Notes: generated by a model not told the origin, from the letters alone. A stretch of DNA of 64,000 nucleotides from an uncultured Flavobacteriales bacterium (GCA_913054135.1 CAJXJK010000006.1:1-64000), one strand, 5' to 3'. Counted from the stretch's first letter, positions 1 to 8,951 are shown. Numbers and translations are program-made.

Positions 1-70
1 GAAATGTTCCTTCACCACCTGTGAAACCTTGAACTATAATTTTTGAATCTTTATTAACTAATACTGACAT
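1..70 (-). CDS. sucD: Succinyl-CoA ligase (ADP-forming) alpha subunit, N-terminal fragment
   Basis: The first 23 codons of a leftward gene that runs off the window. They begin MSVLVNKDSKIIVQGFTG, the very conserved start of SucD, in which the glycine-rich stretch after the beta strand begins the CoA-binding Rossmann fold. SucD with SucC converts succinyl-CoA, ADP and phosphate to succinate, CoA and ATP in the TCA cycle. The identification rests only on this N-terminus, but it is distinctive. The catalytic histidine and the rest of the protein lie outside the window. It is divergent from mnmE and has its own full-consensus promoter just upstream. Confidence 0.85.
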   Translation of the reverse strand, partial: MSVLVNKDSKIIVQGFTGGEGTF

Positions 71-95
71 AGAATTTGTTTTGCTATTATGAGAC

Positions 96-126
96 CAAAA
101 ATATGTTTTTGAAACCGTAAAACAAA
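96..126 (-). promoter_or_regulatory. Full Bacteroidota-type promoter for sucD
   Basis: On the minus strand TTTG (complement of 123-126), a 19-base spacer and TATTTTTG (complement of 96-103) match the Bacteroidota consensus TTTG-N19-TAnnTTTG. The ATG of sucD lies 25 bases downstream, giving a short leader. Confidence 0.7.
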
Positions 127-177
127 GACAAAACCAAATTAGATTTCAATTAATTAATGTTTGTTGATTTAACTCCT

Positions 178-185
178 TAATTTTG
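178..185 (+). promoter_or_regulatory. TAnnTTTG promoter element of mnmE
   Basis: TAATTTTG ends only four bases before the mnmE ATG at 190. In Bacteroidota transcription starts a few bases after this element, so the predicted mRNA begins at or next to the start codon (leaderless). A TTTG at 160-163 is the only -33 candidate, and its 14-base spacing is short. Confidence 0.5.
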
Positions 186-189
186 AGGT

Positions 190-1563
190 ATGAAATTTGA
201 AAATCCTGACGATACGATATGTGCTTTGTCTACACCTCAAGGGGTTGGAGCAATATCTCTAATAAGGTTGTCTGGTAAAGATTGCTTGTCAATCGTTAAT
301 AGTGTTTTTTCTAAATCTCTTGAAACTGCCGGTACTCATACAGCTCATTTCGGAACAATCAAGAACGATAAACAAATATTGGATGAAGTTTTAGTCACTA
401 TTTTCAAAAACCCACAAAGTTTTACGGGGGAAGATTTAGTGGAGATTGGATGTCACGGATCGGTATATATACAAGCTCAGATTCTAAAATTGCTCATCTC
501 AAAAGGTGCACGATTGGCTGGGCCAGGGGAGTTCTCAATGAGGGCGTTCTTTAACGGTAAGATGGATTTGTCTCAAACAGAGGCAGTTGCGGATTTAATT
601 GCATCAGGATCAGAAAAGGCTCATAAGCTCGCCGTGCATCAAATGAGAGGAGGCTTTTCTAAAGAGATTTCAGAATTGCGCCAAGAACTGATGAATTTTG
701 CTTCGTTGATTGAGCTTGAACTTGATTTTTCAGAGGAGGATGTTGAGTTTGCAGATAGAACTCAGTTAGAGAACTTAATAAATCTGGTTGACAATAAGAT
801 AAATTCCTTATTAGATTCATTTAGCTACGGGAATGCTATTAAAAATGGAGTTCCCGTGGCGATCGTTGGTCCTCCAAATGCTGGTAAATCAACCTTGTTA
901 AATGCGCTTTTGAATGAAGACAAGGCGATAGTGTCAGATATTGCTGGTACAACAAGAGATGTAATTGAAGATGTTGTTGTATTGGATGGTATCGAATTCA
1001 GATTCATTGATACGGCTGGAATAAGAGATACCACTGATGTAATTGAGAATTTAGGAATAAAGAGGTCTTATGATCAAATTAAATTAGCAAGAATTGTTTT
1101 GTTGATGGTTGATTTGGCTGGGTCCTCTGTACTTGATGCCATAGAACAAGTGAAATCTTTTAGAGAAGATGCAATTTCAGGTGGGCAGTCTTTAGTGTGT
1201 GTGTTTAATAAGATTGATGAAGTTGATGAAAATATTGGTGAGTCATTAAAGTCTGAAGGGTTAGTGATTTCAGCAAAATCAAAATTAGGTTTGACAGAAC
1301 TTCGTGAGAAATTACTTCAAGAGGTAGGTGAAGAAGAAGGTGAAGGCGGAGTAGTGGTGACCAACATTCGTCATTATGAAATTCTTCAAAAATGCCAAGT
1401 TTCAGTTGAGAAAGTTAAATTGGGATTAGAAGCTCAAATTACAGGAGACCTTCTAGCAATGGATATTCGCGAGACCATGAATCTTTTAGGTGAGATCACA
1501 GGAGAGATTTCATCAGACGATTTACTTGGAAATATCTTTGCGAACTTTTGTATTGGGAAATAA
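190..1563 (+). CDS. mnmE: tRNA modification GTPase MnmE (TrmE)
   Basis: MnmE acts with MnmG to install the 5-carboxymethylaminomethyl group on uridine 34 of tRNAs that read split codon boxes. The 457 residues match the family length. The N-terminal formyl-tetrahydrofolate-binding domain (about 1-120) is followed by a helical domain carrying an inserted G domain: G1 GPPNAGKS at 227-234, G2 in GTTRD, G3 DTAG, G4 NKID and G5 SAKS. The protein ends in the diagnostic FCIGK, whose cysteine is essential in characterised MnmE. All catalytic motifs are intact. It stands alone, divergent from sucD and convergent with the esterase gene. Confidence 0.98.
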   Translation: MKFENPDDTICALSTPQGVGAISLIRLSGKDCLSIVNSVFSKSLETAGTHTAHFGTIKNDKQILDEVLVTIFKNPQSFTGEDLVEIGCHGSVYIQAQILKLLISKGARLAGPGEFSMRAFFNGKMDLSQTEAVADLIASGSEKAHKLAVHQMRGGFSKEISELRQELMNFASLIELELDFSEEDVEFADRTQLENLINLVDNKINSLLDSFSYGNAIKNGVPVAIVGPPNAGKSTLLNALLNEDKAIVSDIAGTTRDVIEDVVVLDGIEFRFIDTAGIRDTTDVIENLGIKRSYDQIKLARIVLLMVDLAGSSVLDAIEQVKSFREDAISGGQSLVCVFNKIDEVDENIGESLKSEGLVISAKSKLGLTELREKLLQEVGEEEGEGGVVVTNIRHYEILQKCQVSVEKVKLGLEAQITGDLLAMDIRETMNLLGEITGEISSDDLLGNIFANFCIGK

Positions 1564-1577
1564 TCCAATTGTTCGGC

Positions 1578-1611
1578 AAAAAAAAAGGCACTCCAAAAAG
1601 AAGTGCCTTTT
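1578..1611. terminator. Bidirectional intrinsic terminator between mnmE and the esterase gene
   Basis: AAAAGGCACT (1583-1592) pairs with AGTGCCTTTT (1602-1611). On the minus strand the hairpin is followed by about nine T residues, so it should be strong for the leftward esterase operon. On the plus strand the T run is short. Confidence 0.8.
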
Positions 1612-1631
1612 CAACTAAATTGAAATATTTT

Positions 1632-2915
1632 TTACTCAAAAATTATTTTGGCTGTGCTTACTACTCCTTCAGTAGTAGTTGATTTCAAAAGATATACACC
1701 CGCATTTAAATCATTCTTATTGATTGTTAATTGCGAAGAGTTTACTTTGTAAGAATCCACTGTTCTTCCTGAAAGGTCTACCAATACAACTTCTTTCAAT
1801 TGAACTGATCCGTCATATTGTACGGTCATTTGATCGTTTGAAGGATTTGGGAAGATAGTAGTAATCATTTGCTGAGCTCCATCACTCAATCCTAAACCAC
1901 AATGTGTTAGTGGATAAAGTTCAGCAGGTCCAGTTCCTGTATTTGCAGCTTGTAAAGGAGTTTCAGTACACCCAAACTGATCAATCAAGAAATCTCTGAT
2001 AAAGTTGGCTGTTGTATCCATGTAAGTAGCATTGCCTGAATAAACTACGTGCCCACCTCCATAATGTGAATAAAAATTTGATTGAATTCCAATTGAATTG
2101 GCGTGCTCATCAATCATTCTTGATCCATCTAAGTACATGATTCCAAACCCTGATACTGATGCTTCGCCTCTTCCATAAGGTACTACATCATCTTCATTAC
2201 CGTGTAAAGAAACTAATGGTACATCTCCAACTTCCATCCATCCGTATCTTGCAATCGCGCCACATAGGTTAATAACACCTGCCACTTCTGTTGAGTATCC
2301 TGCATTACCACTGTCACCCTCTAATCCTCCTAGTGAAGTGATATCTGAAGTTGACATGAACTCTTCTAATTCACATTCCTTATCAAGGTATGCGTAATGC
2401 AAAGCAGTCACTGCTCCAGCAGAAGATCCTCCGATAAATATTTGTGTAGTATCAATTTTATAAGTGTCTGCGTTGGCAGCATCTTCATAAAAGAAACGTA
2501 CGGCACCTTTCATATCTTGAACTGCTCTCATTACTGCTTTTACAGCATTCACAGAATCAATAGGCCACATTCCTGTACGGTAGCTAATTGAGGCACATAC
2601 AAATCCTTTTTTAGCAAAGCGATCACATAACTCAACAATTGAAGCATCAGATTTATCTCCTCCAATGAATGAACCTCCGTGGGCTAATATAATTAAAGGG
2701 CGAGCAGTTTCTGTATCTCCGTTTGGTTCATAAATGTCCATGTCTAATTGAATGGTCGCACCAGAAAAACTTTGGTTTGACCCGTAATTCACATCTGATG
2801 TGATGTCAACAGTTGTGAAAATGTCAGTTGCATATCTGCCTCCTGTGCAATCCTGTGCAATTGTTGTGGCTCCCACTGCTAAAAGGGATAATGCCATCAA
2901 GTAAATTTTCTTCAT
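1632..2915 (-). CDS. Secreted alpha/beta-hydrolase (esterase/lipase) with T9SS sorting domain
   Basis: A 427-residue exported hydrolase. The N-terminus is a Sec signal peptide ending near TTIAQ. The hydrolase domain (about 30-310) has an HGG oxyanion motif (LAHGGSFIGGDKSD) and the nucleophile elbow GGSSAG with Ser165. A candidate acid is in HGNEDDVVP and a candidate histidine is in YGGGHVVY. The C-terminal 80 residues are a type A T9SS sorting domain (IFPNPSNDQ, ending in AGVYLLKS-like strands), so the enzyme is probably released or anchored at the cell surface. It is the last gene of a leftward run after the FadL and SGNH-like genes, 28 bases after the latter. An ester or lipid substrate fits this context; the exact substrate is unknown. 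Confidence 0.85.
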   Translation of the reverse strand: MKKIYLMALSLLAVGATTIAQDCTGGRYATDIFTTVDITSDVNYGSNQSFSGATIQLDMDIYEPNGDTETARPLIILAHGGSFIGGDKSDASIVELCDRFAKKGFVCASISYRTGMWPIDSVNAVKAVMRAVQDMKGAVRFFYEDAANADTYKIDTTQIFIGGSSAGAVTALHYAYLDKECELEEFMSTSDITSLGGLEGDSGNAGYSTEVAGVINLCGAIARYGWMEVGDVPLVSLHGNEDDVVPYGRGEASVSGFGIMYLDGSRMIDEHANSIGIQSNFYSHYGGGHVVYSGNATYMDTTANFIRDFLIDQFGCTETPLQAANTGTGPAELYPLTHCGLGLSDGAQQMITTIFPNPSNDQMTVQYDGSVQLKEVVLVDLSGRTVDSYKVNSSQLTINKNDLNAGVYLLKSTTTEGVVSTAKIIFE

Positions 2916-2943
2916 AATTCTAGTTTTTAATATTCGTTTTTAG

Positions 2944-4269
2944 TTAAGGGAATAATACCCCGTGATATTTAGTTACATCCGCAAAAGGGATGTTTGCGTT
3001 AAATTTTTCGTTAATTGCTTCAATAAAAGTATTGGCGATTAAAGCCTGACCAATTGGGTTTAAGTTTCTACCGTCTAAAGAATAAGCACCTCCAGTAACG
3101 AACTCAGCACTTAAGTTGATGCCGTTATATAAAACCCCCGTGTTTAATCCTTTGTAGAGTTGATTTAAGTCGGCCAATGCTAAGTCATGTTTAAGGGCTT
3201 GCGCTCTAATGATAGTATTGTACTCATTGATTTTTGCTTGAATTTCTGCAATTTCAGCCAAGGTGAGCACATAGCGATCTGGAATAGGTTGAATGGACCC
3301 CATTCCGTTACATTTCACGGAGTCTAAAGGAATGCTTAAAGTGACTAATTCGCCAGGCTCCATTTTTCTTACGCCATATGGTAAGTTGCAGTCACACTCC
3401 ATGGTGAATGGATTATCCCCTTCAGTAAAGTATAAACCAATTGGGTTGAAAACCGAATTCATGGTTTCTGTTTTGTCTGCATCTAAAGGAAGTCCATCGT
3501 ACGGAATTGTATTGAAATATGGGTAGTCTAATACGTCAGGAATTGTTGCAATCACTCCATTTGCACCATTAGTGGTTAAGGCAGTGAGTGCGGCATCTAA
3601 TGTACCCTCAAATCCAACTCCATTTACACCTGCTGAAGGTGTAATAGGGTCAAATGCTCCACCAGTTGTAGCGAAATTCATGATGTCAGAATCTCCCAAC
3701 ATAACAGAGAAAAAGCTAGGGTCTCTTGCAATGGCATCTGACAACACAGATGATGTTGCTTGATCTGAAGCCATACGGGCAAAATAAGGATCATAGTTTC
3801 CTGCACCTGAAGCAGAATTTCCAAATCCAACATTATCTAAATCTAAAATTTTTAGACCCGGTACTCCCAAATTGTCAATCACATTGAATACATCACTCCA
3901 AGCTGATGTGTTTCCGTTATCTGCAATACGAATGGGAGAGAGGGATACTGTGTCTTTACAATCTGTTTTGTACCCTAAAATGAGTTGAGCATCTCCGTTT
4001 AAGTTAACGCCGTTCGTTCCTTCTTCTACAAGTGGCTGTCCAAATCCGAATCTTCCATTCAATGAGAATTGTTCGTTTAATATTTTTGCATAAGAATTGA
4101 CTTGAGCATCATAATGTAAAGCATCATCTGCATAACCAGCTGTGGCGTTTGTTCCAATTGCAACATATGAGGTGCCGTCCATTTCGCCATAGTCAACAGC
4201 AACCGGATCTTTTTCACAAGCTGCAAGCGTCAATCCAGCAAGAAGAAGATATAAAATATTAATTTTCAT
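2944..4269 (-). CDS. SGNH/GDSL-hydrolase-like lipoprotein with substituted catalytic residues
   Basis: A 441-residue lipoprotein: lipobox LTLAAC with acylated Cys18, then an SGNH-type fold. The block I region reads VAIGTNATAGY at 36-46 where relatives have a G-D/N-S-L-T-A-G-Y pattern, so the nucleophile serine position is Asn41. The block V region reads DGRNLNPIG (399-407) instead of D-x-x-H, so the catalytic histidine is Asn402. The block III asparagine also appears changed (GDSDIMNF). The overall pattern is still recognisable, so I read it as a non-catalytic or altered SGNH protein. It is tightly coupled to the FadL-like gene (4-base gap). It may be a surface partner of the transporter. Confidence 0.75.
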   Translation of the reverse strand: MKINILYLLLAGLTLAACEKDPVAVDYGEMDGTSYVAIGTNATAGYADDALHYDAQVNSYAKILNEQFSLNGRFGFGQPLVEEGTNGVNLNGDAQLILGYKTDCKDTVSLSPIRIADNGNTSAWSDVFNVIDNLGVPGLKILDLDNVGFGNSASGAGNYDPYFARMASDQATSSVLSDAIARDPSFFSVMLGDSDIMNFATTGGAFDPITPSAGVNGVGFEGTLDAALTALTTNGANGVIATIPDVLDYPYFNTIPYDGLPLDADKTETMNSVFNPIGLYFTEGDNPFTMECDCNLPYGVRKMEPGELVTLSIPLDSVKCNGMGSIQPIPDRYVLTLAEIAEIQAKINEYNTIIRAQALKHDLALADLNQLYKGLNTGVLYNGINLSAEFVTGGAYSLDGRNLNPIGQALIANTFIEAINEKFNANIPFADVTKYHGVLFP

Positions 4270-4273
4270 TTTG

Positions 4274-5491
4274 TTATAACTTGTAAGATACTGAAATTCC
4301 AGGTGCGATTACTCGCGTTCTGAAGTTTCCACTTAATCCGGTTTCTAAATTGGTGTCTTCTCTTTTAACTTGTGTATATAAGATTGAGAAGTCAAAGTTT
4401 AAATGCTCGTTAAGATCATAAGTTAAGCCAGCCGTGTAATTAATTCTATTGGCATCTGGAGTTTCTGGCGTTACGTATCCGTCTTGAACGGGAGTCAATG
4501 TATACGCCATCCCTAAACGGGCTGCCAAAATTGGTGTGAGCTTATATTGAGCCCCTACTCTAAAAGCTAAAGTGTTTTCATACTTTCTGGCAGATTTAGT
4601 GTCTTCTAATGATTCGGTATTTAAATCGTAATCAAAGGCTAAAGTATCATAAGCGTTCCATCCTACGTAGTTCACATCAAGAGCAAAGGCAAGATTATCA
4701 GATGGTTTTATTCCAAACCCCAATGTTAGTACTTGAGGAAGGGGCAATGAAGAAGCAAATGAACCGCTTGGGAATTTATCCTCAACTGAAGCGGGCACTG
4801 TAAATGTCGCGGTACCATTACTGATGGCCATGTTTACTTGTGATCTATAAGTTAAGCCGAGATTCAAATATTTGGCCGGTTCAAAGTAGACGCCTACATT
4901 ATACCCGAAGCTGTGTCCTGTTCCTGCCAATTCAGCAGTTGCGTAAATCCCATTTTGTCCCTGAAGTGGAATATCTTTTCTAAGATTCACACTTCCATAA
5001 CTATAAACGAATCCTGCTCCTATCGCAATTTTATCTGAAAGTCTATACGAAACAGTTGGTTGAAAGAAAATTGATTTCAGAGCTAAACGTGTTAAGGCAA
5101 ATCGACCAACCCAAGCGTCTTGCCATTCTACGGTACTTCCAAAAGGAGTGTAAATAGCCATTCCTAATTTTAACTTGCTACTGTCTTTTAACTGAAACAA
5201 TCCGTAAACTGAAAATGGCGTTCCCATAGGAGAAGTTGTTTCGGCTGTGGCATTGGTAAGATGTTCGGTGAACTGTCCTTTAGCAAAAGTAGGAGTGAAG
5301 CTTCCCGTGATTTCACTTTTGTGAACAAAAGCTGCTCCAGCTGGATTAAAAAATAAGGCAGATGCATCTTGCATTAATGCCGTTCCGGCACCTCCCATTC
5401 CTTGTTGAACTTGCCCTTGCAAATTCACTTGATATCCTTGTCCAAAAGACGTAATTGGAAGGAGTAAAATGATAATTATTAATCTCAACAT
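4274..5491 (-). CDS. FadL/OMPP1-type outer-membrane transport protein
   Basis: A 405-residue beta-barrel of the FadL/TodX family, which moves long-chain fatty acids and other hydrophobic compounds through the outer membrane. Evidence is the mature N-terminus GYQVNLQGQVQQGMGGAGTA, the NPAGAAF-type hatch motif (SALFFNPAGAAF) and repeated amphipathic strands ending in YKL. I place the start at 5491 because the signal peptide begins there (MLRLIIIILLLP...FGQG); an in-frame ATG at 5545 would add an 18-residue charged extension. It is the first gene of a leftward run with the SGNH-like lipoprotein and the secreted esterase, which suggests uptake of products released at the surface. Confidence 0.85.
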   Translation of the reverse strand: MLRLIIIILLLPITSFGQGYQVNLQGQVQQGMGGAGTALMQDASALFFNPAGAAFVHKSEITGSFTPTFAKGQFTEHLTNATAETTSPMGTPFSVYGLFQLKDSSKLKLGMAIYTPFGSTVEWQDAWVGRFALTRLALKSIFFQPTVSYRLSDKIAIGAGFVYSYGSVNLRKDIPLQGQNGIYATAELAGTGHSFGYNVGVYFEPAKYLNLGLTYRSQVNMAISNGTATFTVPASVEDKFPSGSFASSLPLPQVLTLGFGIKPSDNLAFALDVNYVGWNAYDTLAFDYDLNTESLEDTKSARKYENTLAFRVGAQYKLTPILAARLGMAYTLTPVQDGYVTPETPDANRINYTAGLTYDLNEHLNFDFSILYTQVKREDTNLETGLSGNFRTRVIAPGISVSYKL

Positions 5492-5706
5492 TTCAACGAA
5501 TAGACTTCTTGTAATCAAATTTTGACGCTTAAATAGAAGTGTCATAAATTCGATTTTTTTGTTTGGGTTCAGGCATTAAATATAGGTAAATAGTTCCTTA
5601 GTATCTTTAAAACTAAGAATATATGACACATTTTTACATGAGCGGCAATGACAGCTTAAGTTATGTATACATAATAAATTAAAGGTGTTGAGAGGAATTG
5701 TTCGAT

Positions 5707-6081
5707 CTAATCTTCTTCAGGATAAAACCATTCTAAGATTTTCTCTTCTTTGGTGAATAGTTTCAAAGGACTTGAAGGTTTGTTTATTCCGAGAAAGAAA
5801 TTTCCAACCAATTTTTGAAGTGGGCCCTTGGCTAGGATCGCTATTTTCTCAAATCCTAAATCAGCTTCGCCAAATTATTTTCGAGCCTCTTGGGTCATTT
5901 GACCATTAGAAATATGGATGATGATAAATCGTCTACCTTTCTTTAAAGACCTGATGGTCTCAACATTTTCTTTAGCGAATTCAAGGTTAATTTCAATGAC
6001 TTCTGAACCTTTGGGGCCAGTTTCCATGATGTCGTTATCACGCAGAATGATTTTTATGCTTCGTGTGAATTTTACTTCCAA
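5707..6081 (-). pseudogene. STAS-like (DUF7793-type) gene interrupted by one in-frame TAA
   Basis: A reading frame of 125 codons that is open except for a single TAA at 5875-5877. The part before it encodes 68 residues ending MTQEARK. The same frame continues for 55 sense codons to TAG at 5707, encoding GFEKIAILAKGPLQKLV and a tail PLKLFTKEEKILEWF. The joined protein of about 124 residues has the length and C-terminal pattern of the five intact paralogues at 39.3-44.0 kb: an EAR motif, an A-I-L-A-K helix, then K-P-P-K-F-x-x-E-x-A-x-x-W. The stop falls where those copies have a residue just after EARK/EART. The start is TTG with a GGAG-like sequence upstream. This is either a young pseudogene, a sequence error, or a short 68-residue product. 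Confidence 0.8.
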
Positions 6082-6112
6082 GTTTTCTCCTTTACTACAA
6101 TAATAAGAAAAA

Positions 6113-8779
6113 TTAGAATTTAACGATCAATCTTAAGTTTACTCGTCTGCCAGTGAGGTGGTTAGGGATGGCGTAGTATCTTCCAGCAATGTCTTGCAGC
6201 CATTGGTAGGATACTATATTGTTAATGCCTAAAAGATTAAATGCATCTAGACTTAAGGTTAGCTGGTCGAGATGCTTGAAAAATGGTTTCTCTTTGTGTT
6301 TCTCCTTGTTTTGAGGATTGATAAAATCATACATAAAGCCAAGATCTACCCTTATATAAGCATTTGATCTTAAGACATCCTTATATCGCTCATAAGTTGG
6401 AGGTCCGTAAGGTAGTGGAGTACCAATAATTGTATTAACCGATACTTTGAAGTCTTCTAGCCTTGGCATCTTGTCTTGGAAAAACAATGAGAAGGTTAGT
6501 CTTTGATCAGAAGGTCTTGGGATCCATCCTGGCGATTGAATGAGTGAATCTGTTGCTACATCATTGAAAGTGTATCCCGGAAAGATTGTATCTCCATCAG
6601 AATTCAAGTAAAGGAAATAGTCATCATTATTAATGTTTTCCATTGTTTTCAGAAAACCAATTCTAAAAAAGGATTCTACTCCAGGAATGAATTCTCCGTG
6701 GAGTTTAGCATCAATTCCAGTAGCATAAGCAACAGCACTGTTTTCGGCATAATATCTTATTCTTACATTATCAATCTCGTAAGGAACAACATCCCACATG
6801 TGCTTGTAGTAAGCCTCAGTTACAAATTTGAAAGGTCTATTCCACATAGTGAAATAAACATCTGCGCCTAGAACATTGTGCCAAGATTTTTGTGAAACGA
6901 CATCTGGGTTAACTTCTCCCAATATTCCTCTCATGGTTCTGTACAATGGTGGCTGATAGTATAAACCTGAAGAGAACCTCAGTTTCACATTTCTTCTTGC
7001 AATAGTTGTGTCTTCTTTTAAAAGGTAAGACCTAGGTGTATATGTTATACTAGCTCTAGGTGTAAGCCATGGTTCATTGTTGTAAGTTCTGTAACCACCT
7101 CTTAATCCAATGTTTAGTGAAAGTTTTGAAGGGGAGTTTTTAATTTCTCTTGTGGTTTCGTAAACAGATTTTGTTGAGTCAGTTTTGAACTTCTTTTTGA
7201 AATCAACGTCAATATTTTTTCTTCTGATCCAATTTTGAGAAAATTGTAAATGAGAGCTGAATCTATAACTTTCCACAACATTATTTTGCTTAATAACTTC
7301 TTGTAGTTCAATGTTATCAGAGCTTCCTAACGGAATGGAGTAGCCTGAAGAATCAATTAAATGCCATTCACTTAACTCGTCATTGAATATCTCGTATTGC
7401 GCCTTTGCTCCCCATCTCAATTCAGAGAAATTATTAGATCGTAGCCCAGACTCTTTCGTTTTTTCTCTCGTCAGGAAATCGTATTTTCCAGTTGTATAAA
7501 CATTTCCTATCCATACATTTAAGTCATTTCTTCCATGATCTAAAAAGCCTCCGACTCCGACATTGCTTGTTGAGTCCCCAAATTCTTCTTTTGAAGGGTC
7601 GGTCTCTAATTGGTTAATCCAATATTCACCTAAAATATCAAAGTGTTCACTCTCAATTGAATGAAATATTGAAGAGACAAAGCTCATTTTAAGCTGCTTG
7701 CTTTGTTTCCATTCAATCCCAGTTGCCGCCGTAAAGGTTTTGAATTTTGTTTCTTCTTCACCTTCGAAAAAGACTCTTAGCTGGTAAGCTTCATTTACCG
7801 TACCCCAGGTTGTGTTTCTAGTCGCGGGGACAAATCGGTAGTTATTTGTAGAGTAGTGGCCTAAAACAAAAAGTTTCGTGAACCTTTCAGGGCTATCATA
7901 ATTCAAGTAGAAATTAGTCAAGAGCTGATAATCAAAAAATGTAGGATTGTAATCACCTTGAGTTGGTAAGCTATTCAGAAGGTAAGAATTGGCTCTGTAT
8001 CTAGCTCCAGTGATAAAATTTCCTCTTCTTCCTGCAAAAATCCCTTCAACATGAGCTTGCCCTCCCATAAAACTTGCTTGAGCAGACCCACCAAATTTTA
8101 AAGGTTCTCTATACTGTATATCAAGAACGGATGACAGCTTATCTCCGTAGTGAGCATCAAATCCTCCGGCAGAGAAAGAAATGTTTTCAACAAATGCTGA
8201 ATTGATGAAGCTTAGACCTTCTTGTTGCCCTGATCTCACCAAGAAAGGACGATAAATCTGAATGCCATTTACGTAAATCAAATTTTCATCATAGTTTCCA
8301 CCCCTTACATTATAGCTTGCTGTGAGCTCATTGTTTGAGGCCACTCCCAGGCCGGCAACCTTCAGTAAATCTTCAAAATTTCCAGATGGGCTAGGAAGTC
8401 TGGCTAAATCTACAGGAGGAAATCGATCAACAAATTCTCCTGGTCTTATATATTCAACATTTACAGGTCCAAATTGACTTTGCTTTAATTTAAAGGTTCC
8501 AATAAACTTGTCTTGGTCACCCATTGGAACAGATTCTACCACAGGTTCTTTACCTGCATACACAATTCTCAAGGTGTAAATGCGTGAAGGTTCAACTTCA
8601 ATTTCGAATTTTCCTGATTCATTAGTGTATGCTGAAACTCCCTGCATACCATCTATACGGATAGAAACATCCTTAATTCCTTTGTTTTTTTCATCAACAA
8701 TTTTACCGCTCAGTTTCACTGATTGCGCGAAAATTAGATTCGAAAAAACTAAAAATGATATGAGTAAAATCTTTCTCAA
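6113..8779 (-). CDS. TonB-dependent outer-membrane receptor with carboxypeptidase-regulatory-like domain
   Basis: An 888-residue receptor. The order is signal peptide (1-19, ending IFAQ), carboxypeptidase D regulatory-like beta-sandwich (about 20-95, KLSGKIVDEKNKGIKDVSI), TonB plug (about 120-230, including NYDENLIYVNGIQIYRPF) and a 22-strand-type barrel to the terminal strand RRVNLRLIVKF. There is no SusD partner next door, so this looks like a stand-alone receptor rather than a Sus-type polysaccharide system; the ligand is not evident. The start codon is TTG at 8779: an in-frame TGA lies just upstream and no ATG occurs before the signal peptide ends. A promoter sits seven bases upstream, so the mRNA may be leaderless. 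Confidence 0.9.
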   Translation of the reverse strand: MRKILLISFLVFSNLIFAQSVKLSGKIVDEKNKGIKDVSIRIDGMQGVSAYTNESGKFEIEVEPSRIYTLRIVYAGKEPVVESVPMGDQDKFIGTFKLKQSQFGPVNVEYIRPGEFVDRFPPVDLARLPSPSGNFEDLLKVAGLGVASNNELTASYNVRGGNYDENLIYVNGIQIYRPFLVRSGQQEGLSFINSAFVENISFSAGGFDAHYGDKLSSVLDIQYREPLKFGGSAQASFMGGQAHVEGIFAGRRGNFITGARYRANSYLLNSLPTQGDYNPTFFDYQLLTNFYLNYDSPERFTKLFVLGHYSTNNYRFVPATRNTTWGTVNEAYQLRVFFEGEEETKFKTFTAATGIEWKQSKQLKMSFVSSIFHSIESEHFDILGEYWINQLETDPSKEEFGDSTSNVGVGGFLDHGRNDLNVWIGNVYTTGKYDFLTREKTKESGLRSNNFSELRWGAKAQYEIFNDELSEWHLIDSSGYSIPLGSSDNIELQEVIKQNNVVESYRFSSHLQFSQNWIRRKNIDVDFKKKFKTDSTKSVYETTREIKNSPSKLSLNIGLRGGYRTYNNEPWLTPRASITYTPRSYLLKEDTTIARRNVKLRFSSGLYYQPPLYRTMRGILGEVNPDVVSQKSWHNVLGADVYFTMWNRPFKFVTEAYYKHMWDVVPYEIDNVRIRYYAENSAVAYATGIDAKLHGEFIPGVESFFRIGFLKTMENINNDDYFLYLNSDGDTIFPGYTFNDVATDSLIQSPGWIPRPSDQRLTFSLFFQDKMPRLEDFKVSVNTIIGTPLPYGPPTYERYKDVLRSNAYIRVDLGFMYDFINPQNKEKHKEKPFFKHLDQLTLSLDAFNLLGINNIVSYQWLQDIAGRYYAIPNHLTGRRVNLRLIVKF

Positions 8780-8786
8780 GCCTTGT

Positions 8787-8814
8787 CAAAAGTACATAAT
8801 CAACCGTAATGCAA
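8787..8814 (-). promoter_or_regulatory. Promoter of the TonB-dependent receptor
   Basis: On the minus strand TTG (complement of 8812-8814), 17 bases, then TACTTTTG (complement of 8787-8794). It ends seven bases before the TTG start codon, which places the expected transcription start at or beside the start codon. Confidence 0.55.
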
Positions 8815-8916
8815 TACGTTAACTTTGAACTAATATTTTGAAAGCAGAATTAAATTTCAAATCAATTTTGTTAATATTCTGTTTTTCAATAGCATTATTA
8901 GAAGCATAAGAAGTTA

Positions 8917-8924
8917 TATTTTTG
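8917..8924 (+). promoter_or_regulatory. TAnnTTTG promoter element of parE
   Basis: TATTTTTG, 27 bases before the parE ATG at 8952. No convincing -33 TTG is present at the usual distance. Confidence 0.45.
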
Positions 8925-8951
8925 TTAGTTCCGACAACAAACCGATTTAGA

